Below are positions 5,054 to 11,291 of a stretch of 11,291 nt of DNA, in pieces. The DNA is from CAYWNA01 sp964459305 (GTDB taxonomy: Bacteria; Planctomycetota; Planctomycetia; Pirellulales; Pirellulaceae). A program made the translations under genes and the position numbers. The stretch lies in assembly GCA_964459305.1 (NCBI GenBank), contig CAYWNA010000354.1, positions 1 to 11,291 of the forward strand, written 5' to 3'. How positions within the stretch are numbered: the stretch's first letter is position 1; each line of letters starts with the position of its first letter. Below the pieces are notes generated by a model. The model had not been told where the DNA came from and searched no databases. It saw nothing but the letters and a program-made list of their open reading frames with translations.

Positions 5054-7609
5054 ATGTTCAATAACACGACCGGCAGAATGAAATCTTCACGATCCTATGC
5101 CCGCGCTTCACTGAGCTGCAAACGAACAACATGTTGTTCTCTTGCGCGAATTCCAGCGACCAACGGGAGCGGGTTTCGCGATCCGGGCGACAGCTCGTAT
5201 TTGGCTGGCGGCCCTGCCGCCCTGAGCTTCTTTCTGCTCGTAGCGGCCGCCGCGGTGGGCCGTGTTCGGGCCGACGATCTTCAATTGGTTCGAGATGGAC
5301 GGCCGGTCGCAACCATCGTCACTGCAGATCATCCCACTCCGGCGGCCCGCCTCGCGGCCCGGGAACTGCAGCACCACATCGAGGAAATCACCGGCGCCTT
5401 GCTGCCGATTCGACATCCCGGTGACACAAAGGAAGGTATCCACATCCTGGTCGGCGAGAGCGCGGCCACCCGCGCACTTGGGCTGAAGGGCGAGGACTTC
5501 CGGTCGCAGGAGTATCTGATTCGCGTCCGGGGCGATACGATCGTGCTGATGGGGCGCGACTGGATTGACTCGCCGGCCAACCGCCGCGAAATCGGCCGCG
5601 GCATGCAGTACTCGTTGGCCGATGCACGGAAGACGATCCAATACAACGTCGCCGTGGGACGCGACAACGAATCGGCCGAGGAGATCGAGTTGCCCGGCCT
5701 GATGGATCAGCAGGGCACCTGTTACGCGGCTTACGATTTCCTGGAGCGATTTTGTGACGTGCGGTGGTACGGCCCGTCTCTGCTGAATATCGTGATTCCA
5801 TCCAGAAAGACGCTGACCGTGCCGCTGGTGGAAATTCGCCGTACCCCATCGTTGCTACATCGCTACGCGCCCGGCGGCGGCTGGCCGATCCTTCGTGAGC
5901 AGTGGGGTCCGCATCACGGAATCCAGAAGGAGCTTTTCCTGCGCCGCATTCGCTACGGCGGCGAGCGCTGGGCTTGCAACCACGCGTTTGCCAGCTACCG
6001 CGACCGCTTCCTGGTCAAGAATCCGGATCGTCCCGAGTTGTACGAGGGAAGTCGCCCCGAGTTCTTCGCCGTCGGCTGGGAGAATGAGGGGTTCTGGCGT
6101 CAACTCTGCATGACCAATCCAGACGTGATCGCGCAGGTGGTCCGGGATGCGCGCGCTTATTTTGACGGTCAGGGGCCCAAGGGGAAGCAGTTGGCCGTCG
6201 GCGATTACTTCGCCGTCGTGCCGGAGGATTCCGACCACTGGTGCAAGTGCGACCGTTGTCAGGCAATCCTAAGAGAGAGCGAGTCGCGCCATGTCCCCGG
6301 CGAATTCGGGTCGGGGTTGGCCAGCGACTACGTCTTCGGCTTCGTCAACGCCGTGGCCAAGGAGGTGAAAAAAACGCATCCCGATAAGTTCATTGCGACC
6401 CTCGCATACCACTGCTACTTCTATCCGCCGAGATTCGAGCTCGAGTCGAATATCGCGGTCGCGCCCTGTCTCGGGCTGTGTTACGGGTACCAGAAGAACT
6501 TTGCCAACGAGGAAGCGGTCTATTACGACTGGATTGCCGAAAACAAGCGATCCGGCCGGCGGCTTCACGTGTGGAACTACTTTCACCACCCAATGGAAAG
6601 GGCGTTGATTGGCGGATGGAAGTGCTTTCCCTGTTTCATGCCGGATGTAATATCAAAGTGGGTGAAGCGGTATGCACGCGACGGCGTGCGGGGCTATTAT
6701 CTGTGCGGCGTTCCCCAGCAACTAGATTACTACCTCTACATGCAAACGGCCTTCAATGCCCAGACGGACTACCAGGCGTTGGTCGATGAGTTCTCTAGAG
6801 GCTACTTCGGCGCGGCCGGACCGGCGATGCAGGCCTTCTACGAACGGATTTCCGAGATCAATCGCACGGAGGCGGTGCTCGCCTGGAGCGAGAAGGCATC
6901 TTGGGACCGGCTTGGAACGGCCCGGCGGATGGAGGAGCTTGGCGCGCTGATGGACCGCGCCGTTGCGTCCGCCTCGACGGATGTTGAGAAACGGCGCGTC
7001 GAGACTTGGAAGAAAGGGGTCTGGGATTACATGCTCGAAGGCCGCAGGGAATACGTCAAGAAGAAACGTGCCAGAGAAGAGAAAGAGTTCACGATCGCTG
7101 TCTATGGAACCGGCGTGGATGACGACCACAAGCTTCTGGCTGACGGGGCGGTCGATCCGCATTGGCGACTGGTCGAGAGCAGCGACGCGCGATGGAAAGG
7201 GCCGAGAGCCTACGTCGTCGACGCCGAGGCGGCACCGGTTCCGCCGTGGCCCGAACGGAAGCCGGATGCAAAATCGAAATGGATCGCGCCCACCGGTGGT
7301 GCGGTCGTCGCACCAGGCGAATATATCTATGAACAGACGTTTATCATAGACGACCGCATGGACGTGGAGACGGCGAGCGTATTCGGCCGATTCATGGGCG
7401 ATGATACGGTGGATCGCATCGAGATCAACGGCGCGAAAGTCACTGGCAGCGCCAGTTTTGCTAAATGGCTTGACTTCCTGATACTTGAGCATCTGCTCGT
7501 CGGTGAGAACAGACTGCGAATCGTCGTGGAGAATGCCGGTAACAGCGCCAATCCGCACGGCCTGCAAGTCGAGGTGACCGGCTTCGCCGATGGCAAGAGA
7601 AAGGAATGA
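5054..7609 (+). CDS. Secreted DUF4838 protein with GH67N-like and C-terminal beta-sandwich domains
   Basis: Numbered from ATG 5054 (851 residues). The start is uncertain. GAGGA overlapping the previous stop lies about 10 nt before 5054, but the hydrophobic signal segment (AALSFFLLVAAAAVG then RVRADD) only begins near residue 56, so a TTG at 5201 or a disturbed start are real alternatives; ATG 5078 and TTG 5021 are also in frame. Residues about 76-170 resemble the N-terminal domain of alpha-glucuronidases and GH20 enzymes (PTPAARLAARELQHHIEEIT, HILVGESAAT). GTCYAAYDFLERFCDVRWYG (221-240) links to the DUF4838 region, marked by HWCKCDRCQ (Cys397, 399, 402). From about 679 to 845 a beta-sandwich follows (DGAVDPHWRLV, FGRFMGDDTVDRIEING, GENRLRIVVENAG), probably carbohydrate-binding. 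The activity of DUF4838 proteins is not established to my knowledge. The next gene starts 10 nt after the stop, so co-translation is likely. Confidence 0.82.
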   Translation: MFNNTTGRMKSSRSYARASLSCKRTTCCSLARIPATNGSGFRDPGDSSYLAGGPAALSFFLLVAAAAVGRVRADDLQLVRDGRPVATIVTADHPTPAARLAARELQHHIEEITGALLPIRHPGDTKEGIHILVGESAATRALGLKGEDFRSQEYLIRVRGDTIVLMGRDWIDSPANRREIGRGMQYSLADARKTIQYNVAVGRDNESAEEIELPGLMDQQGTCYAAYDFLERFCDVRWYGPSLLNIVIPSRKTLTVPLVEIRRTPSLLHRYAPGGGWPILREQWGPHHGIQKELFLRRIRYGGERWACNHAFASYRDRFLVKNPDRPELYEGSRPEFFAVGWENEGFWRQLCMTNPDVIAQVVRDARAYFDGQGPKGKQLAVGDYFAVVPEDSDHWCKCDRCQAILRESESRHVPGEFGSGLASDYVFGFVNAVAKEVKKTHPDKFIATLAYHCYFYPPRFELESNIAVAPCLGLCYGYQKNFANEEAVYYDWIAENKRSGRRLHVWNYFHHPMERALIGGWKCFPCFMPDVISKWVKRYARDGVRGYYLCGVPQQLDYYLYMQTAFNAQTDYQALVDEFSRGYFGAAGPAMQAFYERISEINRTEAVLAWSEKASWDRLGTARRMEELGALMDRAVASASTDVEKRRVETWKKGVWDYMLEGRREYVKKKRAREEKEFTIAVYGTGVDDDHKLLADGAVDPHWRLVESSDARWKGPRAYVVDAEAAPVPPWPERKPDAKSKWIAPTGGAVVAPGEYIYEQTFIIDDRMDVETASVFGRFMGDDTVDRIEINGAKVTGSASFAKWLDFLILEHLLVGENRLRIVVENAGNSANPHGLQVEVTGFADGKRKE

Positions 7610-7619
7610 ACCGATTACG

Positions 7620-9146
7620 ATGCACGTAAGGAAGACATGGGCGTCAGCTCTGCTGGCGGCCAGCTTGTTTCTGCCGGTTCAAGCCTTGACCATGGCCGAC
7701 GAAAGGTCGGCCGGTTTGGGGACTGAAAACGGTTGGTACGTCCACGACGGCGAGGCCGTCTGGGGGCTCGCTCAACACAACGGTTGGTGGCGCGCCGGAC
7801 AGCGAGCCAACATCGCGAGAAACGCTCCCGGTCAAGTTGGGCCAAATCGAACCGAAGATCTAGACAAGCTGGCTGGCGCCATGCTGCGGTTTGGCTATCC
7901 CGGCTTCGAGCACAACTTCGGCCTCTGGTACGATCGGCGGCGCGACGCGCATGACCAAGCACGTCGTAAGGATGAAAACGTTGTCGCGCCGTTTCTCGAA
8001 CAACCGTGGGCGCGCAGCGGCAAGGGAAAGGCGTGGGACGGGCTGTCGAAGTACGATCTCACGAAGTACAACGCCTGGTACTTCCAGAGGTTAAAGCAGT
8101 TCGCCGATCTCTGCGACCGCAAGGGGACGATTCTGCTGCACAACCACTACATGCAGCACGCGCTCTTAGAGACGAGCGCTCACTACATCGACTTTCCCTG
8201 GCGGCCGACGAACTGTATCCAAGACACGGAACTTCCCGACCGCAATCCGGCGGCCAATGCATTCTACGATGTCTCGCATCCGCTCCGCCACAAGCTGCAC
8301 CGGGCGTACATTCGCAAATGCCTGGACGTGCTTGGCGCGAATACGAACGTCGTCTTTCTTTGCAGCGAAGAGTACACCGGTCCGTGCGAGTTCATGCAGT
8401 TCTGGCTGGACACGGTCTTCGAATGGGAGGAGAAAGCAGGCCGAAACGTCCACGTCGGACTGGGCGCCACCAAGGATGTGATGGACACGATCCTGTCCGA
8501 TCCGGCGCGAGCGAAGCGGATTTCGACGGTCGATCTACGCTACTGGTGGTACAAATCGGACGAAAGCCTGATGGCCCCGCCCGGCGGGCGCCAGGTGGCA
8601 GGCCGTTACACGTACGAAATCCGCCGCACGACGCCCGCACAGATTCATCGCCAAGTGGCCGAGTACCGCGCAAGATTCCCGGGAATGGCGATCATCCACG
8701 GCTACCCGGGAACTCGGCAACATGCCTGGGCCGCGCTGACCGGCGGCGCGTCGCTGCTGGTCGGTCAGTTGTCCTATCCAGACAAGGCGGATCCGCCCAA
8801 GTACATTTCGCCCGAGCCGTGTCGCGAAATCCAGCCCACCTATGATTTCATCCGCAAGCACCTCGCCACGACGTTTCCCGGAATGTCACCCCGCGACGAA
8901 CTAGTCAAGTCGGATAACCCGACGTGGTGCCTGGCCGATCCAAACGGCAATTACCTGGTCTACTCGCTCGAAGGTGGCTCCGTTCAACTCGACCTCTCCG
9001 CCTCCACCGGTTCGCTGGACGCCAAGTGGTTCGATCCACGCACGGGAAAGCTGACTGATGCTCGCGGTGGATCGGTCACGGGCGGCGAAGTCGTCCGTTT
9101 CACCGCGCCGGACCGACAGGACTGGGGACTGTGGTTGAGCAAGTAA
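7620..9146 (+). CDS. Secreted DUF6298-type TIM-barrel protein
   Basis: A protein of 508 residues from ATG 7620. I chose this start because a signal peptide follows at once (MHVRKTWASALLAASLFLPV, then QALTMA before DE). ATG 7590 is also in frame and would overlap the previous gene by 20 nt; neither has an ideal ribosome binding site (AAGGA about 13 nt before 7620). The body, from NGWYVHDGEAVWGLAQHNGW, fits the glycosidase-like DUF6298 family: FGYPGFEHNFGLWYDRRRD, HNHYMQHALLE, then NTNVVFLCSEEYTGP with Glu250/Glu251 at the end of a predicted barrel strand as candidate acid/base. The C-terminal 75 residues (CLADPNGNYLVYSLEGG, LDAKWFDPRTGK, DWGLWL) are the small beta-domain often called putative collagen-binding. 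The reaction is unproven. It lies between the DUF4838 and lyase genes and is probably exported with them. Confidence 0.8.
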   Translation: MHVRKTWASALLAASLFLPVQALTMADERSAGLGTENGWYVHDGEAVWGLAQHNGWWRAGQRANIARNAPGQVGPNRTEDLDKLAGAMLRFGYPGFEHNFGLWYDRRRDAHDQARRKDENVVAPFLEQPWARSGKGKAWDGLSKYDLTKYNAWYFQRLKQFADLCDRKGTILLHNHYMQHALLETSAHYIDFPWRPTNCIQDTELPDRNPAANAFYDVSHPLRHKLHRAYIRKCLDVLGANTNVVFLCSEEYTGPCEFMQFWLDTVFEWEEKAGRNVHVGLGATKDVMDTILSDPARAKRISTVDLRYWWYKSDESLMAPPGGRQVAGRYTYEIRRTTPAQIHRQVAEYRARFPGMAIIHGYPGTRQHAWAALTGGASLLVGQLSYPDKADPPKYISPEPCREIQPTYDFIRKHLATTFPGMSPRDELVKSDNPTWCLADPNGNYLVYSLEGGSVQLDLSASTGSLDAKWFDPRTGKLTDARGGSVTGGEVVRFTAPDRQDWGLWLSK

Positions 9147-9200
9147 TGACCAAACCGATAAGCCCGGCAATGAATGGCATCGCTACCTGATCCAAATGCC

Positions 9201-9204
9201 GGAG
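9201..9204 (+). promoter_or_regulatory. Ribosome binding site of the heparinase-like gene
   Basis: GGAG lies 9 nt before ATG 9214 in the 67-nt gap after the DUF6298 gene. No terminator-like hairpin with a T-run is seen in that gap, so readthrough from the upstream genes is plausible. Confidence 0.55.
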
Positions 9205-9213
9205 AACCAAGCA

Positions 9214-11291
9214 ATGAGAGCCACGAATAACTGTTTACTCGGTCTGCTTTTCCTTGCCCTTGGTAATCCACTTGGTGCTGGGGCCCAGCAGCGCGTGGCT
9301 CAACTCGACCTCGACGAGGCGGTTGCGCTGTTGGCCAAGGCGGAGTTTGACTTTCCGGGGCAAGCGAGAGAGCTCTGGCATCGGGATGACGGCCTACCGA
9401 CTCCCGAACACGATCAGTTTGCAGTCAGAGCGGCGAGTTTTGTCCAGCGGCACCCCGTGACGCCAGCGCACGAGCACGGAGTCACGCTGTGGGACGTCGA
9501 CAGCACCGCGTCGAGACAACTCAAATGCCTGGCCTATCTGGCCAGTGGCCGCGGACAGAACCGCCGCCAAGTCGCAAAACTCTGTATCGAACAAGCCATG
9601 CGAATGCAATGGATGCTGCCCGTTCGCATGGGGTTTCATGGACCGGTCGACCGGAGATTCTACGCGGCAACGGCCAGTCTGTCACGGACGGGAGGTCTAT
9701 TGCGAAACTGCGTCGAGACGGGCACGCTGTTGCACGAAGTGGCCACGCAATGGCTGCGCACCGGGCTGGGACAGTTGGCAACCCGCGGCTCCAAGGGAGA
9801 CAAAGCGCTACAAGAGGCGGCAAAGGCACTCATCAGCGACGCTGGCGAGGATTCCAAGGTACGGGATATCCACGGCAGCGACGAAGAGTTCTTTCTGCAG
9901 ATTGACCTGGCCAGATCGGATATGCAAGAAGTAGCAAGACACGTGCGTGCCCGTGATTGGGGCAAAGCCAAACAGGCATACGTGGACACCCTTGCAAAGC
10001 GTTTTGCGAGAGACCGTGGCTGGCCGGACACTGATTTCTGGAAAGAACTTGACCTGGTCGAGGCTGACGAGATGTGCCGCAATATTTTCACGATTCGGGC
10101 CCACATGCACCTGCGACACGACTTCGGCAAGACCGTTGATTGGACCAAGGTTCTCAACAACGACCTTGAAAGCCGCGTCTGGATGAACCATCACCCGTGG
10201 ATCGTGACACTGACTGAGGCGTATCACCGAACCGGTGATGACAAATACGTGACCCATCTCTGCCGGTTGTTCAACTCGTGGTACGAGACGAGCCCCGTGA
10301 CCTTCGAGCGATCAGGGGCCCAATGGCGAACGCTCGAGGTCGGAAGCCGACCCGGACTGAGATGGGGTGTCGCTCTGGTGGGACTGTCCGAGCATCCCAC
10401 GTTTCAGCGTAAGGCTTTCTTCAACATGGCACGCTCGATGTTGGACCATGGCAAGTATCTGTCCATGTACGCCATGAGTGGCGGCAACTGGCTTCAGGTC
10501 GAGTCTTCGGGGCTGGCGTGCGTGGCATTGCTTTTCCCCGAGTTCAAACTTTCGCCGCTGTTCTACGAGACGGCAATGAACCGGCTGGTTTGGGTCAACC
10601 GCGGAGCATTTCTGCCCGATGGCTTCCAGTCCGAGTGTTCGCCCGGCTACCATCGTTTTCCGCTGTTCACGATGGCCAGCGCACTTCAGTTCGCGAACTA
10701 CCTCAACATCCCGGTGCCGGATAGTCTTATGGAACAGTACGAGGCCGGTGTGAACGTGCTGCAGTACATCGCTTACCCGGATATGACGTTGCCCATGTTG
10801 AGTGACTACAATCCGCAGCGGCGGAGGGTCGTGGAGATTATCAGGACGGGTGCTGAATTGTTCGATCGGGATGATTTTCTGTGGTTCGCGACCGGCGGCC
10901 GGGAAGGCAAACCGCCCGCTCGGCCAAGCCATGATTTCACGCACGCCGGTTACTGTGCGATGCGTGACAAGTGGGGCCCGGAAGGCCAAATGCTCGTCTT
11001 CGATGCGGGTTACCTCGGGGCAGGACACTACCACGAAGACAAGCTCAACTTCGTCTATTACGCCGGCGGTCGCGAACTGATAGGCGATCCGGGGATCTAC
11101 TCATATAAGGGCGATGAGTTCGAGCCGTACTGGCGCGGTTCGTGGAGCCACAATACGGTTGTCATTGACGGACTAAGCCAGCACCGCGCGATCGGTCCCC
11201 GCGAACAGATACCCGATCCGGACCGGCGGTTCGTGATCGGCGACGATTTCGATTTTGCGGTTGGCTGGTACAAGCATGCCTACGCCCCCCG
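9214..11291 (+). CDS. Heparinase II/III family polysaccharide lyase, 3' part outside window
   Basis: The frame is open from ATG 9214 to the window end (692 codons plus 2 bases, C-terminus missing). Residues 1-27 look like a Sec signal peptide (MRATNN, LLGLLFLALGNPLGAGA). The region to about 540 fits the alpha/alpha-toroid of heparinase II/III-type lyases: NHHPWIVTLTEAY, then MSGGNWLQVESSGLACVALL (Asn425, Trp426) and DGFQSECSPGYHRF, where Tyr479 and the nearby His480 are candidate catalytic residues. The beta-sandwich domain (Hepar_II_III) begins near 575: FDAGYLGAGHYHEDKLNF carries His605, His607 and Asp609, and WSHNTVVIDG has His646-Asn647, the usual family signature. Such enzymes cleave uronic-acid-containing polysaccharides (heparin, heparan, alginate and similar) by beta-elimination; which one applies here cannot be read from sequence. 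It is last of the four plus-strand genes seen and likely works outside the cytoplasmic membrane. Confidence 0.87.
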   Translation, partial: MRATNNCLLGLLFLALGNPLGAGAQQRVAQLDLDEAVALLAKAEFDFPGQARELWHRDDGLPTPEHDQFAVRAASFVQRHPVTPAHEHGVTLWDVDSTASRQLKCLAYLASGRGQNRRQVAKLCIEQAMRMQWMLPVRMGFHGPVDRRFYAATASLSRTGGLLRNCVETGTLLHEVATQWLRTGLGQLATRGSKGDKALQEAAKALISDAGEDSKVRDIHGSDEEFFLQIDLARSDMQEVARHVRARDWGKAKQAYVDTLAKRFARDRGWPDTDFWKELDLVEADEMCRNIFTIRAHMHLRHDFGKTVDWTKVLNNDLESRVWMNHHPWIVTLTEAYHRTGDDKYVTHLCRLFNSWYETSPVTFERSGAQWRTLEVGSRPGLRWGVALVGLSEHPTFQRKAFFNMARSMLDHGKYLSMYAMSGGNWLQVESSGLACVALLFPEFKLSPLFYETAMNRLVWVNRGAFLPDGFQSECSPGYHRFPLFTMASALQFANYLNIPVPDSLMEQYEAGVNVLQYIAYPDMTLPMLSDYNPQRRRVVEIIRTGAELFDRDDFLWFATGGREGKPPARPSHDFTHAGYCAMRDKWGPEGQMLVFDAGYLGAGHYHEDKLNFVYYAGGRELIGDPGIYSYKGDEFEPYWRGSWSHNTVVIDGLSQHRAIGPREQIPDPDRRFVIGDDFDFAVGWYKHAYAP

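Noticed and set aside
5054..5120. Possible third RAYT trace (FNNTTGRMKSS resembling NRAVGRMKLF)
   Set aside because: Only about ten residues match loosely, the flanking leader is absent, and nothing continues the similarity.
6722..7567. 281-codon minus-strand ORF inside the DUF4838 gene
   Set aside because: Antisense shadow typical of high-GC coding DNA; the plus-strand frame carries recognisable domains.
10312..11034. 240-codon minus-strand ORF inside the lyase gene
   Set aside because: It lies wholly within the coding frame of a clear heparinase II/III domain and has no signal, motif or start site of its own.

Overview
The window looks like chromosomal DNA of a Planctomycetota bacterium, probably of the Pirellulales type. 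This is inferred from the mix of large secreted enzymes of uncharacterised families (DUF5060, DUF4838, DUF6298, heparinase II/III), one Tat-exported glycosidase-like protein, moderately high G+C, and decayed copies of a REP-associated tyrosine transposase (RAYT) of the kind common in these genomes. No rRNA, tRNA or CRISPR array is visible.

Layout. A divergent intergenic region at 2989-3549 separates two groups of genes. To the left, on the minus strand, lie a Tat-exported TIM-barrel glycoside-hydrolase-like gene (1465-2988), a broken signal-peptide gene (1015-1365), and the 5' part of a secreted transglutaminase-like protein (1-642) that runs off the window edge. To the right, on the plus strand, four closely packed genes form a likely operon: a DUF5060/TIM-barrel protein (3550-5040), a DUF4838 protein with a C-terminal beta-sandwich (start near 5054, end 7609), a DUF6298-type TIM-barrel protein (7620-9146), and a heparinase II/III-type polysaccharide lyase (9214 to the window end, partial). 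Every intact product appears to be exported, so the locus is most simply read as an extracytoplasmic glycan-degradation cluster. The lyase suggests a uronic-acid-containing substrate, but the substrate cannot be named from sequence.

The least ordinary feature is a pair of related RAYT fossils in direct orientation (about 802-1169 and 3311-3529). They share a 47-nt leader and the N-terminal coding part, and both stop resembling a RAYT at the position where the catalytic HUH motif should begin. Copy A resumes in frame with a RAYT-like C-terminus, so it is an internally deleted element. Copy B runs in frame into the DUF5060 gene, giving a chimeric 560-codon reading frame and a misleading upstream start. 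Copy A overlaps the 3' part of the broken signal-peptide gene in antisense, and copy B occupies the divergent promoter region, so the element may have shaped both.
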